A stretch of 64,000 nt of DNA from Planococcus sp. 107-1 (lineage in GTDB: Bacteria > Bacillota > Bacilli > Bacillales_A > Planococcaceae). The notes beneath the pieces were generated by a model, which saw only the letters and a program-made list of their open reading frames with translations, did no database searches and was not told the origin of the DNA. Location: contig NZ_CP090977.1 of NCBI RefSeq assembly GCF_021513255.1, positions 806,001 to 870,000 of the forward strand, in the 5' to 3' direction. The position numbers and the translations under genes are program-made. Below, in pieces: positions 25,183 to 34,003 of the stretch; the stretch's first letter is position 1; the number at the start of each line of letters is the position of its first letter.

Positions 25183-26733
25183 GCTTTTGATTGTCGACGA
25201 TGAGCAGATTGAACGAGAAGGACTTGAAGCGATTTTGTCGAGGGCTTATCCGGAATTGGCGATTGAACAAGCGAAAAATGGCAGCGAAGCGGTTCGGTTG
25301 GCAGAAGAGTTTCATCCGGATTTGATCTTAATGGACATTAAGATGCCGGGAATGGGTGGATTGGAAGCCATTGAAATCATCAGCGGAAAATATCCTTCCA
25401 TGAAGTTTGTCATGGTTACAGCTTTTGATACCTTCGATTATGCACGTCAAGCCATCAAACTGGGCGTCAAAGACTATCTTTTAAAACCGAGCAAAGCCAG
25501 TGAAATTGTAGCAACGGTCGGAAAAGTGCTTGCCCAAACAGAAGAAGAGCGAAAAGTCATGGCCACGAGCGAATTTCAACAAAATGCCATGCAGCAAGCT
25601 TTGACACTGGTTGAAACGGATGTAGTTACGCAATTATTATTTGACCATGTCCATGAAGTGCATTTGGATATGCTTGTTGAAATGCTCGATATACGGTCAA
25701 CTAATGAAAAATTTGTCATGAGTGTTTTATTGCCTGCTGGATCGGGAGATCAATATTCAGCAATTAAAGAAAAAGTGAGAATGACGAAAAGCGGATGGGT
25801 TGGGGCATTATACGGCAGGCAGCTTCCGATTATCGTATTTAGGGAACCGGAGAAATCGTACCGTTCTCAAGCAATTTCATTGGCTCAGGAAATCCTGTCT
25901 TTGCGGAAAACAGAAGCAGAAGCCGGGTGGTTTATCGGAATTGGACAAGTTTGCGGTTCGCTGGACCAAATACGCCAATCCTATCAGGAGTCGCTGATTG
26001 CGACCATGGATTCCACATTGCCGGTCAAATACCGGTTTTATTCGGATGTGCCGATTCTAAGTGATGGGTTTAGCCCTCAATTGGCGAAACACGGCGAGAA
26101 GAAGCTGTTTGACCATATCCGTTTAGGGCAATGGGAAGATGTCAGCTATTATGCACTCGATCTCATTCAAGTCTACGAGAACGGGGGAGCGGACCTTCTG
26201 CAAATTCAACAGCGGGTGTTGGAACTGATGTGGGTCATTTCGCGGTCATGAGCGAAGTGGGAGTTGAGACAGACACGCCGCTGTATTCTTTCCAGGCGCA
26301 AGATTGCCGGCAACTGCGGTCAGAAACCAGCTATTTGCTAGGCCGCATGAAAGAATCCTATACAAAACATTATGGGAAGTTGGAAGCGGATGCCATTCAG
26401 CAGATCAAGGTCTACATCAGCGAGCATTCGAATGAAGACATTTCTTTGGACGTCTTAGGCCAAAGAGTAGGATTGAGCCCAATTTACATCAGTAAAATGT
26501 TCAAAGAAAAATTAGGCATCAATTATATCGATTTTTTGACGGAATGCCGGATTGATAAAGCGAAGAAACTTTTGGCGGATCCCGAGAAAAGCATCAAGGA
26601 AATCACTTTTGAAGTGGGGTACCACGAACCGAATTATTTCAGTAAGGTGTTTAAGAAAAACACAGCCGTTTCACCGAAAGAATACCGTAAATCATTATTC
26701 GGGAAAAAAGGGTTAGCGGCAACAAAGAGCTGA
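25175..26733 (+). pseudogene. YesN/AraC-type response regulator, frame broken near 26250
   Basis: The first frame (25175-26251) has the receiver (DDE at 8-10, Asp54 in LMDIKMPG, Lys at about 104) and the middle domain, then stops after VISRS. The -1 frame continues as MSEVGVETDTPLYSF and two AraC-type helix-turn-helices (ISLDVLGQRVGLSPIYISKMF; IKEITFEVGYHEPNYFSKVF, truncated here in each quote) to 26733. One added base near 26245-26251 gives a 519-residue protein, normal for YesN. No slippery heptamer is evident. As it stands the DNA-binding domain is detached, so the sensing module could not activate transport genes unless the shift is an assembly error. Confidence 0.8.
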
Positions 26734-26751
26734 TCTTAAGGAGAGAAATCG

Positions 26752-27840
26752 ATGAAGCTGTCCATTTATCAAGTGCTGTCCCTTTTTCTCTTGTCGGTTT
26801 TGTGTATGGTGTGCGTTTCTGCTTGTGTGGAAGAGACGCCGGAAGAAGAGCTCTTGGCAGAAAAGGAAATGCCGGTGGAAGAATCTGATCAGATAAAGCC
26901 GGTTGAACAGCCGATTAAAATCGGATTTTCGATGGATACGCTGCTAGAAGAGCGTTGGTTGAAGGACCGGGATCTGTTTAAGGAATCTGTAGAAGAGCTC
27001 GGAGCAGAAGTGGAAATCTTAGCAGCAAACGGCAATGATGCCCTGCAGATCTTACAGGCTGAAAAACTGATCAGCGAAGGGGTCGACTTGCTGGTTATTG
27101 TTCCACATAATGCGGAGGCAACAGCAGCAGTGGTCAATAAAGCACACCAAGCGGGCATCAAAGTCGTTGCCTATGACCGGCTCGTAAAAAATGCTGAAAT
27201 TGATCTGTATATTTCTTTTGATAATGAAAAAGTGGGAGAGCTCCAAGCGAAAGCCATGCTAGAAAAGGCGCCGAAAGGAAATTACGTCTATCTAGGCGGA
27301 GCAGAGACAGATAACAACGCCCATTTGATGAAAAAAGGGGTTTATAATGTATTGCAGCCATTGATAGATAAAGGCGATATAAAAATTGTCTATGATCAAT
27401 GGACTCAGGACTGGGCTCCGGAAAATGCAAAGGAAAATATGGCGGCGGCTTTATCCGCTAACGGCGGAAAGGTCGATGCCGTCATCGCTGCAAATGATGC
27501 AACGGCAGGCGGTGCCATCGAAGCGCTGGAAGCCTATGGCCTGGCTGGAGAAATTCCGGTTGCGGGGCAAGATGCAGAACTTGCGGGGATTCAACGGCTC
27601 GTACAAGGCACCCAGATAATGACCGTCTACAAACCGATCAAGACATTGGCGAAAGAAACGGCTGAATTGGTCGTAGCACTCGCAAAAGGAGAGGAAGTGG
27701 CGGTCAATCGGAAAGTCCATAACGGGAAAGCAGAAGTGCCGGCAGTGTTTTTATACCCTTTAAGAGTAGATGAAACCAATTTGGAAGATACCGTTATCGC
27801 TGACGGCTTCCATTCAGAAAAAGATATTTACGGACCGTAA
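26752..27840 (+). CDS. D-xylose-binding lipoprotein-like protein (XylF type)
   Basis: A 362-residue lipoprotein (lipobox VSAC, Cys25) of the sugar-binding type I fold, close to XylF: IGFSMDTLLEERW, LLVIVPHNAEA, VVAYDRLV, YLGGAETDNNA and VIAANDATAGG are characteristic. It is the last gene of the sensor cluster, 18 nt after yesN, and lacks its own ATPase and permease, so it may share the MmsAB-type transporter encoded 4 kb upstream or act as a second sugar sensor. An acidic linker (EETPEEELLAEKE) follows the lipidated Cys. Confidence 0.87.
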   Translation: MKLSIYQVLSLFLLSVLCMVCVSACVEETPEEELLAEKEMPVEESDQIKPVEQPIKIGFSMDTLLEERWLKDRDLFKESVEELGAEVEILAANGNDALQILQAEKLISEGVDLLVIVPHNAEATAAVVNKAHQAGIKVVAYDRLVKNAEIDLYISFDNEKVGELQAKAMLEKAPKGNYVYLGGAETDNNAHLMKKGVYNVLQPLIDKGDIKIVYDQWTQDWAPENAKENMAAALSANGGKVDAVIAANDATAGGAIEALEAYGLAGEIPVAGQDAELAGIQRLVQGTQIMTVYKPIKTLAKETAELVVALAKGEEVAVNRKVHNGKAEVPAVFLYPLRVDETNLEDTVIADGFHSEKDIYGP

Positions 27841-27850
27841 TAATAAATTA

Positions 27851-27902
27851 AAACCCCTCGCATTATCCAGGAATAATGGATAATGCGAGGGGTTTCTGTT
27901 TC
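27851..27902 (+). terminator. Intrinsic terminator after xylF-like gene
   Basis: AAACCCCTCGCATTATCC and GGATAATGCGAGGGGTTT form an 18-bp stem, followed by CTGTTTCT. Confidence 0.85.
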
Positions 27903-27974
27903 TATATCGCTGCGCTGGCTTCGAAACATGAAAAAGAATTGCCCTAAAAGTAATTTTGGGCACCTCTTTTTTCA

Positions 27975-28168
27975 GGCTGTCGAGAAACTTTTGGCAGCTT
28001 TTTCATTCCGCTTCAGCCGGACGCTTTCCGCGGGCTTGCGCCGAGCCGCTTCGTCGCTGCGCTCCTGCAGGGTCTCGGCCCTTCGCTTTCCCCGCAGGAG
28101 TCGCCGGCTTCCGCTACGCAAGACGCCGAGGGCGTCCGTCTGTCCAAGAACAGGCTTTCCTGACAGCC
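27975..28168. repeat. Dispersed intergenic repeat with short terminal inverted repeats
   Basis: GGCTGTC (27975-27981) and GACAGCC (28162-28168) bound a GC-rich segment that contains CGGACGCTTTCCGCGGGC, GCTCCTGCAGGGTCTCGG and CCCCGCAGGAGTCGCCGG. These phrases recur between genes in many Bacillales genomes. CTCCTGC and GCAGGAG make an internal hairpin. The open frames crossing it have arginine-rich, low-complexity products and are not genes. It lies between the converging xylF-like and ald genes. Recognition is from memory; only one copy is in this window. Confidence 0.55.
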
Positions 28169-28181
28169 GCCACGCAAAATA

Positions 28182-28214
28182 TCAAAAAATGGCCCTCCTT
28201 CTAGCCAGGAGGGC
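28182..28214 (-). terminator. Candidate terminator of ald
   Basis: On the minus strand GCCCTCCT pairs with AGGAGGGC, followed by CATTTTTTG; it is about 85 nt past the ald stop. A second hairpin (AAAGAGT/ACTCTTT, 28271-28292) with a plus-strand T-run is nearer. Confidence 0.65.
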
Positions 28215-28297
28215 TTAAAAAATCAGCAGCTTTCATTTTTTGATAACCTGCCAAGTTCTTTTCTAATAGCAAAGAGTTACTCAATACTCTTTTTTGC

Positions 28298-29428
28298 TTA
28301 GTTCAACGCTGCGATTTTCTCAAGCGCTTCTTCTGCTGATGTGTAATCGTAGCCTAAGTCTTTAGCAACAGCTTCATACGTGATGCTGCCATTTGCTGTG
28401 TTAAGGCCAAGTTTCAAAGCTGGGTTTGAAAGGATGGCGTTTTTAACGCCTTTGTTAGCGATCTGCAAAGCGTAAGTCATTGTAACGTTTGTCAAAGCGA
28501 TCGTCGATGTTCTTGGAACAGCTCCCGGCATGTTCGCTACCGCATAATGCACCACTCCGTGTTTTACGTAAGTCGGGTCATCATGAGTCGTAATGCGGTC
28601 GGAAGTTTCAAAAATTCCGCCTTGGTCAATAGCGATATCTACCACGACAGCTCCAGGCTTCATCGATTTGACCATTTCTTCTGTCACTAATTTAGGCGCT
28701 TTTGCACCCGGGATTAAAACAGCGCCGATGACCAAATCAGCTTCGCGTACGGATTCTGCAATATTGAACGGATTCGAGATTAATGTAGTTACATCGTTTC
28801 CGAAGATATCATCCAATTGGCGAAGGCGTTCCGGATTCAAGTCAAGGACTGTTACTTGTGCACCAAGGCCCACAGCCATTTTCGCCGCATTCGTACCAGC
28901 CACACCGCCGCCGACGATTGTTACTTTGCCGCGTTGGACACCTGGAACTCCAGACAATAGGATGCCTTGTCCGCCGTAGATTTTCTCAAGAAATTGAGCG
29001 CCGACTTGTGCAGCCATGCGTCCAGCCACTTCACTCATCGGTGTCAATAGAGGAAGAGTCCGGTTTACAGAAACGGTTTCATATGCGATTGCAATCACAT
29101 GCTTGTCAGCCAATTCTTTCGTCAATTCCGGTTCTGCAGCAAGGTGAAGATAAGTAAATAAGATCAAGCCTTCACGGAAGTATACGAATTCAGAAGCAAT
29201 CGGCTCTTTTACTTTCATGACCATTTCCGCCGCCCAAGCTTCTTTAGCAGTGGCAACGATTTTTGCTCCAGCATCGATGTAATCCTGGTCTGTAAATGAG
29301 CTTCCCATTCCTGCTTGTGTTTCAACTAGGACCGTATGTCCATCTCTAAGGAAAGCGTCCACTCCTGCAGGCGTGATCGCTACTCGGTTTTCGTTATTTT
29401 TGATTTCTTTTGGAATGCCAATAATCAT
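28298..29428 (-). CDS. ald: Alanine dehydrogenase
   Basis: A 376-residue NAD-dependent alanine dehydrogenase, which converts L-alanine to pyruvate and ammonium for catabolism. The N-terminal signature [17 protein letters not shown], catalytic Lys74 (MKVKEP) and His95 (TYLHLA), and the Rossmann motif [12 protein letters not shown] (about 172-183) are all present, and the length equals Bacillus Ald. The gene is preceded by a PucR-type regulator in the same direction, as AdeR with ald in Bacillus subtilis. A TATAAT box at 29470-29475 with a poor -35 suggests activator-dependent expression. GGGGGAAC lies upstream of the ATG. Confidence 0.95.
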   Translation of the reverse strand: MIIGIPKEIKNNENRVAITPAGVDAFLRDGHTVLVETQAGMGSSFTDQDYIDAGAKIVATAKEAWAAEMVMKVKEPIASEFVYFREGLILFTYLHLAAEPELTKELADKHVIAIAYETVSVNRTLPLLTPMSEVAGRMAAQVGAQFLEKIYGGQGILLSGVPGVQRGKVTIVGGGVAGTNAAKMAVGLGAQVTVLDLNPERLRQLDDIFGNDVTTLISNPFNIAESVREADLVIGAVLIPGAKAPKLVTEEMVKSMKPGAVVVDIAIDQGGIFETSDRITTHDDPTYVKHGVVHYAVANMPGAVPRTSTIALTNVTMTYALQIANKGVKNAILSNPALKLGLNTANGSITYEAVAKDLGYDYTSAEEALEKIAALN

Positions 29429-29469
29429 TTCTTGTTCCCCCTTGAAATAATGTTGTGCGTGTAAAATCC

Positions 29470-29475
29470 ATTATA
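29470..29475 (-). promoter_or_regulatory. -10 element of the ald promoter
   Basis: A perfect TATAAT on the minus strand 41 nt before the ald start, without a recognisable -35 hexamer at 17 nt, which fits an activator-dependent promoter. Confidence 0.5.
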
Positions 29476-29528
29476 GGGGGTAAAAAGGAGTTTTACTTTG
29501 TGTTAAATGAAAAAACCAAAAGCTCTGA

Positions 29529-29546
29529 TTTGTGAAAAATCACAAA
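29529..29546 (-). promoter_or_regulatory. Palindrome upstream of ald, candidate AdeR operator
   Basis: TTTGTGA-AAAA-TCACAAA is a perfect 7-4-7 inverted repeat centred about 75 nt upstream of the predicted ald transcription start and overlapping the stop codon of the regulator gene. It lacks a following T-run, so it is not a terminator. Confidence 0.45.
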
Positions 29547-30790
29547 CGATTTTGCTTCTCCCATTGGCGAATTTTCAAATCCAAGAATACCGCCATTTTT
29601 TCATGTGTACTTTTAAGATTCAATTGGCTGATTTCAGCTATTCTTTTTAATCGGTAGCTCATCGTATTCGTGTGGATAAACATCTTTTTCGCGGCTTCAT
29701 GGACATTGCTGTCCTGCTGGATAAAAATCTCCAGGGAAGCGAGCAGATTTGTTTTATTGTGCTTGTCGTATTGTTCGAGCAGCGCGATAGCCGGATGTTC
29801 GTAATGGCTGGACCTTTTTTCTTCGATAAGGGCATCGAAGTATTTGAATATGCCGAGTTGATGGTAATGGGTGGCTTCTGCCAAATCATCAGGGAAGTAG
29901 GCCCTCAACTGAAGGACTTTTAACGCTTCCTGGTAACTGGTTTCTGCTTTCTCAAAGTCTTTATAGACGGTTCCTGAGCTGCCCTTGATGCCATTGACCG
30001 CAAAACGGTTATTCATCGCTGAGATGAAAAAAGAAATGAAATCGTTGAATACTTTTTCATCCGGCTGCGTGGGGTGGGGCGAGGCGATTAAAATGACCTC
30101 ATTTCGCATCACTACCATGAAATGGTTCGTAATCTTTTGGCTTGTCGTAATCAAATACGAGATGTTCTCCTCGATCTTGCGGCTGATTTCTTCTTCAAAT
30201 TGAAAGACAAGAACCGCGTATTGAGCCGGCATCTTCAAATGCAGTTGGGCGAATTTCTTTTGGATATCTTCGCCTGACTTGAATTGCCCCGTCAACAATT
30301 GCCAAAAGAAATCCTGGTAGTTTTCCTCTTTCTCTTTCCGCTGGCGGTGGAGCTTCAATAGGAGCGGCAAAGCGGCAGCGGCTGCATCTTTTAAAAGCGC
30401 TAATTCTTCATCGGATAACCGGTCATTTTTCTCGAGTGCCCAAATATAGCCGAGCACTTCTGTATTTCTGCGAATTGCAATCGCGACTCGATCACGCAAT
30501 CCGATTTCTGCAATTTCAGGAATCCGCAAAGCGGCATCCATATTCATCAACTTAGGAATAATCCGTTCTTTCCATAAACGGTTAATAACTATTTCCGGGA
30601 CACGCTGGCTCATGATAGTGCCGATTCTGGCAGAATCCGTGGCGTCTTCATGCGAGCTATAAGCCAGTAAACGATGATTGGCGTCTTCAATTGTAGCGGG
30701 GCAATCCAATACCTCTTTCACGCTGTCGGCTAACTCTTGAAGGGTGCTGAATGGTTTTTTAAACGGGTTGTCCAGATGGGTTTCTTTCAT
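29540..30790 (-). CDS. adeR: PucR-type transcriptional regulator, probable AdeR
   Basis: A 416-residue regulator with an N-terminal GAF-like sensor region (about 15-170), a central GGDEF-like CdaR segment and a C-terminal PucR helix-turn-helix (VHEAAKKMFIHTNTMSYRLK). In Bacillus subtilis the PucR-type AdeR activates ald; the adjacency here supports the same role. ATG 30790 follows AAGGAG at a 7-8 nt spacing; the upstream in-frame extension is not protein-like. It ends 111 nt before ald, and a palindrome in that gap may be its binding site. Confidence 0.8.
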   Translation of the reverse strand: MKETHLDNPFKKPFSTLQELADSVKEVLDCPATIEDANHRLLAYSSHEDATDSARIGTIMSQRVPEIVINRLWKERIIPKLMNMDAALRIPEIAEIGLRDRVAIAIRRNTEVLGYIWALEKNDRLSDEELALLKDAAAAALPLLLKLHRQRKEKEENYQDFFWQLLTGQFKSGEDIQKKFAQLHLKMPAQYAVLVFQFEEEISRKIEENISYLITTSQKITNHFMVVMRNEVILIASPHPTQPDEKVFNDFISFFISAMNNRFAVNGIKGSSGTVYKDFEKAETSYQEALKVLQLRAYFPDDLAEATHYHQLGIFKYFDALIEEKRSSHYEHPAIALLEQYDKHNKTNLLASLEIFIQQDSNVHEAAKKMFIHTNTMSYRLKRIAEISQLNLKSTHEKMAVFLDLKIRQWEKQNRL

Positions 30791-30892
30791 AATACAGCTC
30801 CTTGCATCACGTGCGATTCTATAAGATAAGTATAGCGAAAGTGAGTAGGCTGTGCTAGACAAGCAATGGACATAAATTAGGCAGTCCGCCTC

Positions 30893-30918
30893 GTTTGCTG
30901 TAAATGGCTGTTGGGTAC
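30893..30918 (+). promoter_or_regulatory. SigB-like promoter of the PPK2 gene
   Basis: GTTTGC (30893-30898), 14 nt, GGGTAC (30913-30918), five of six matches in the -10, about 55 nt before the start. Confidence 0.45.
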
Positions 30919-30971
30919 TGTAGAAAGAACGGTCGCACAAAACTTTGCAGATACAAAGAAGGAGGGCCAGT

Positions 30972-31832
30972 ATGGATACGAGTAAATACTTAGTAAAAAA
31001 AGAGGAACGTGTAAAACTTGAAAATTACGGCACAGCCGAGGACCATAAAGTCATTGGGGATGAATCAATAAATGAAAAGATGCCTGAACGCGTAGAACGG
31101 CTAAAACAATTGCACACGAAACTCCTTGCCGAAGAGGAAAAAGGGATTGTCGTGGTGCTTCAAGCGATGGATGCTGCAGGGAAAGATGAAGCCATCACTT
31201 ATCTTTTTTCAAATTTGACTGCTCAGGGGCTTAAGACAACATCCTTTAAAAAGCCGAGTGAAGCCGAACTGAAAATGGATTATTTGCGCAGGTTTCAAAA
31301 AGGGCTCCCGGAAAGAGGGCAAATCGGCATTTTCAACCGTTCCTATTATGAAGAGGTCATTGCGCCTCGCGTCCATGACTTATTAGGGGAAACACCACTG
31401 CCGGATGAGTTGATTGATGAACAGATCTGGGATGTGCGTTATCGCCAAATAAATAACTTCGAACAATATTTGGTGGAGAATGGATTCCCGGTCGTCAAAT
31501 TCTTTTTTAATGTCTCCAAAGACGAGCAAAAGAAAAGATTATTGAAGCGGATGAAAGATCCGGAAAAGAACTGGGAATTCTCATTCAATGATGTGAAAGA
31601 ACGGCAACATTGGGATGGCTATCAGGAGATATTCGAAGACTTATTAAATAAGACATCGACTGAATTTGCTCCTTGGTACATCCTGCCAGCGGATAATGAA
31701 GAATTTTCAAGATACATCATTACGGAAGTCATGATCGAACTTCTGGAAAAAATAAACCCTCAATTCCCTGAAATTTCAGGGGAAGAAAAAGAGGAATTAG
31801 AAGAAGCGGTCAAAATGCTGGAAAACGAATAA
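30972..31832 (+). CDS. ppk2: Polyphosphate kinase 2 family protein
   Basis: A 286-residue PPK2, which uses polyphosphate to phosphorylate nucleoside mono- or diphosphates. The Walker A-like AMDAAGKDEA, the DYLRRFQKGLPERGQIGIFNRSYYEEV core (quoted here in part: IGIFNRSYYEEV) and the lid RLLKRMKDPEKNWEFS are characteristic. Usual class I PPK2 proteins have Gly-Lys-Asp-Gly; here the loop is GKDEA, a variation seen in the Firmicute/PPK2-like PA3455-type AMP kinases, so class assignment is tentative. ATG 30972 follows GAAGGAGG. A SigB-like promoter suggests stress-linked nucleotide regeneration. Confidence 0.85.
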   Translation: MDTSKYLVKKEERVKLENYGTAEDHKVIGDESINEKMPERVERLKQLHTKLLAEEEKGIVVVLQAMDAAGKDEAITYLFSNLTAQGLKTTSFKKPSEAELKMDYLRRFQKGLPERGQIGIFNRSYYEEVIAPRVHDLLGETPLPDELIDEQIWDVRYRQINNFEQYLVENGFPVVKFFFNVSKDEQKKRLLKRMKDPEKNWEFSFNDVKERQHWDGYQEIFEDLLNKTSTEFAPWYILPADNEEFSRYIITEVMIELLEKINPQFPEISGEEKEELEEAVKMLENE

Positions 31833-31844
31833 GACAAAACAGAA

Positions 31845-31883
31845 GAAAAGCTTCTAGGGGATGGATCCCTTAGAAGCTTTTCG
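31845..31883. terminator. Bidirectional terminator between ppk2 and a small gene
   Basis: GAAAAGCTTCTA and TAGAAGCTTTTC enclose a second complementary part (GGGAT/ATCCC). T-rich flanks occur on both strands, so it can end ppk2 and the minus-strand small gene. Confidence 0.8.
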
Positions 31884-31885
31884 GT

Positions 31886-31978
31886 TTATAGGAAAATTAA
31901 GTTGATCAAAACCGTCAAAATGATGGATAGGATAATCGAAACGATAAGGCTCCCCATACAAGACATGCGTATATTCAT
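31886..31978 (-). CDS. Small single-pass membrane protein (30 residues)
   Basis: A short open frame encodes a basic N-terminus (MNIRMSCMG) followed by a uniform hydrophobic helix (SLIVSIILSIILTVLINLIF). AAAGGTGGG lies 6 nt before ATG 31978; ATG 31984 directly abuts it and would add two residues. A SigB-like promoter (32012-32036) precedes it and a terminator follows its stop, so it has all the parts of a gene. I do not recognise the family; such miniproteins often modify larger membrane complexes. Confidence 0.6.
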   Translation of the reverse strand: MNIRMSCMGSLIVSIILSIILTVLINLIFL

Positions 31979-32011
31979 ATTCATCCCACCTTTATCAATC
32001 TTAGTCATTCT

Positions 32012-32036
32012 TTACCTATATGAAAGATTTTCAAAC
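32012..32036 (-). promoter_or_regulatory. SigB-like promoter of the small membrane protein gene
   Basis: On the minus strand GTTTGA (32031-32036), 13 nt, AGGTAA (32012-32017), about 30 nt upstream of the start codon. Confidence 0.35.
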
Positions 32037-32118
32037 CTGATCTTTCTGTCTGGCGCAAAGTTTGAGCAAGGTTGAAAAAGGAAAAAGAGGAGCAAAAGCA
32101 AAATGAAGGAGGCAGCCT

Positions 32119-32919
32119 ATGAGTATTTTTTCTAATGAAGCGTTAGCGCATAAACATATTCTCATAACTGGAGCAACAGGAGGAATTGGATACGAAACTG
32201 CAAAAATCGCTGCATCGATGGGAGCGAAAATTACGGCAACGGGAAGAAACGAAGAAAAGCTGCAGAAATTGAAAGAAGAGCTGCTGCAGCTGACAGATGA
32301 AAAGAATCTTTTTTTCATGCCCGCAGATTTAGCAGATTCCAAAAGCCGTGAAGAATTGGTGGCAGCGGCAGAAGAAAAGCTCGGGTTTATCAATGGGCTG
32401 GTAAATTCTGCAGGAGTCGGGGGCGGGAATGTTGTAGAAGCGCTCGATGAAGAAACTTTAGAGCAGGTGATGAATTTGAACTTTAAATCGACCTTGCTTC
32501 TGACTCAATTGGTATATAAGCGCATGCTCGAGCGGAAAGAAGGAGATATCGTCAATCTTGCTTCTTTATCCGGACTGCGCGGGACCCATGGCAATTCCGC
32601 ATATGCTGCCAGTAAATTTGGGGTAGTTGGATGGACCCAATCCATGGCGGTGGAAGCGATTGAACATAATATTCGCGTCAATGCAGTATGTCCCGGATAT
32701 GTCGATACCGAAATGGCTTGGAACAGCATCCGGAAAAAAGCAGATAAGAAAGGGATCTCTTTTGAAGAAGGGATGGAGGAAGCGAAAAAAAGCATTCCTT
32801 CCGGACAGCTTTCGACGCCGCAGGAAGTCGCGAATGTCATCGTCTTTCTTTTAACAGACGCCGCACCGAATATAGTCGGTGAATCGCTCAAGATTTCCGG
32901 GGGCAGCGTTATGAGGTAA
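32119..32919 (+). CDS. Short-chain dehydrogenase/reductase
   Basis: A 266-residue classical SDR: TGATGGIG (about 16-23), NSAGVGG in place of NNAG, catalytic Ser in SLSGL and YAASK (Tyr about 158, Lys about 162), and a C-terminal PQEVANVIVFLLTD block typical of the FabG/glucose-dehydrogenase group. It should reduce or oxidise an unknown alcohol with NAD(P). GAAGGAGG precedes the ATG. It is a single gene with a strong bidirectional terminator downstream. A weak SigB-like sequence (GTTTGA, 13 nt, AGGAAA) is upstream but not convincing. Confidence 0.87.
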   Translation: MSIFSNEALAHKHILITGATGGIGYETAKIAASMGAKITATGRNEEKLQKLKEELLQLTDEKNLFFMPADLADSKSREELVAAAEEKLGFINGLVNSAGVGGGNVVEALDEETLEQVMNLNFKSTLLLTQLVYKRMLERKEGDIVNLASLSGLRGTHGNSAYAASKFGVVGWTQSMAVEAIEHNIRVNAVCPGYVDTEMAWNSIRKKADKKGISFEEGMEEAKKSIPSGQLSTPQEVANVIVFLLTDAAPNIVGESLKISGGSVMR

Positions 32920-32939
32920 AAGAGGTATCAGTTCACTTT

Positions 32940-32983
32940 AAATAGGCATTAGAGAAAGATTCATTCTTTCTCTAATGCCTATT
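32940..32983. terminator. Bidirectional terminator between converging genes
   Basis: AAATAGGCATTAGAGAAAGA and TCTTTCTCTAATGCCTATTT form a long stem around a short loop; T-rich on both sides. Confidence 0.88.
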
Positions 32984-32995
32984 TGTTTTCTCAGT

Positions 32996-33964
32996 TTAAG
33001 CCCACCACATTTGCCCGACGGACTCTTTGACCAAAACAGGCTTTAAATTTTCCACCGCTTTTGTGAAACCTTCATCGATGGACATCAAGCCGTCTTCGTG
33101 TTCGATGCTGACCACATAGTCATAGCCGTATAAGCGCAGTGCACTGATGATGTCTGCCCATGTTTTTTGGTCATGGCCAAATCCCACCGTTCTGAAATAC
33201 CACGATCGGTCCTGCATATTGGCATAATCGGTCATATCTGTCACACCGTTGCGATTCGTATTCGGCTGATCAATCATGGTGTCTTTCGCATGGAAGTGAT
33301 GGATGGCATTTTCTTTGCCTAAAATCTTGATCGCTTCAACGGGATCAATTCCTTGCCACCATAAATGGCTCGGATCTAAGTTTGCGCCGATTGCTGGACC
33401 GCAAGCTTCCCTTAAGCGAAGCAATGTAGCTGGAGTATGGACTGAAAATCCGCCATGGAGTTCCAAGCCGATTTTCACATCGAGCGATTCAGCCAGATCA
33501 TTTTTTTCCTTCCAATAAGGAATCAGTTTTTCTTCCCATTGCCATTTTAATACTTCTTGGAAATCATGCGGCCAAGCCGCTACAGGCCAGTTCGGATAAA
33601 GTGCGTGTTCATGGTCTCCTGGGCAGCCAGAGAAGGTATTGACTACTGGAACGCCCAATTTGGAAGCAAGCTTCAATGTTTTTGTGAGCGTCTCATCTGC
33701 TTCGGCAGCAATCGGTTTTTGAGGATGAAGCGGGTTTGAATGGCAGCTTAACGCACTGATCATCAACCCATGGTCAGCGATTGTCCGTTTGAAATCCTGC
33801 AGCTTGCTTTCATCTCTGAGCAGTTCATCCACTTTGCAATGCACATCCCCGGGATACCCGCCAGTTCCGAGTTCGATTGCTTTGACTCCTTTTGAAGCGA
33901 CGTAGCTGAGCATTTCATCAAAATTTTTATCCGCAAATAATACAGTAAAAACTCCTAAATCCAC
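32996..33964 (-). CDS. Sugar phosphate isomerase/epimerase (xylose isomerase-like TIM barrel)
   Basis: A 322-residue AP-endonuclease-2-type TIM barrel, related to IolE/IolH and ketose epimerases. Metal ligands are expected at Glu of GLELHGG, Asp of NLDPSHL, His of HFHAKD and Glu of SIEHED, all visible in order. It begins with GTG 33964 after AAAGGAGGG. The gene diverges from a LacI regulator and shares operators with it and with a sugar importer plus a Gfo/Idh/MocA dehydrogenase, so it likely acts on the same imported sugar or polyol, perhaps in a dehydrogenase-isomerase sequence. Confidence 0.85.
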   Translation of the reverse strand: MDLGVFTVLFADKNFDEMLSYVASKGVKAIELGTGGYPGDVHCKVDELLRDESKLQDFKRTIADHGLMISALSCHSNPLHPQKPIAAEADETLTKTLKLASKLGVPVVNTFSGCPGDHEHALYPNWPVAAWPHDFQEVLKWQWEEKLIPYWKEKNDLAESLDVKIGLELHGGFSVHTPATLLRLREACGPAIGANLDPSHLWWQGIDPVEAIKILGKENAIHHFHAKDTMIDQPNTNRNGVTDMTDYANMQDRSWYFRTVGFGHDQKTWADIISALRLYGYDYVVSIEHEDGLMSIDEGFTKAVENLKPVLVKESVGQMWWA

Positions 33965-34003
33965 TAGAAAGCCCTCCTTTTAACTAAAGTCAGAAAATAC
34001 AGA

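Noticed and set aside
27883-28218. Arginine- and serine-rich open frames of 82-111 codons
   Set aside because: They cross the dispersed repeat and two terminator hairpins, have no ribosome binding site and low-complexity products.
28182-28297. Insertion sequence remnant near ald
   Set aside because: No transposase fragment or long inverted repeat; the palindromes are terminators.
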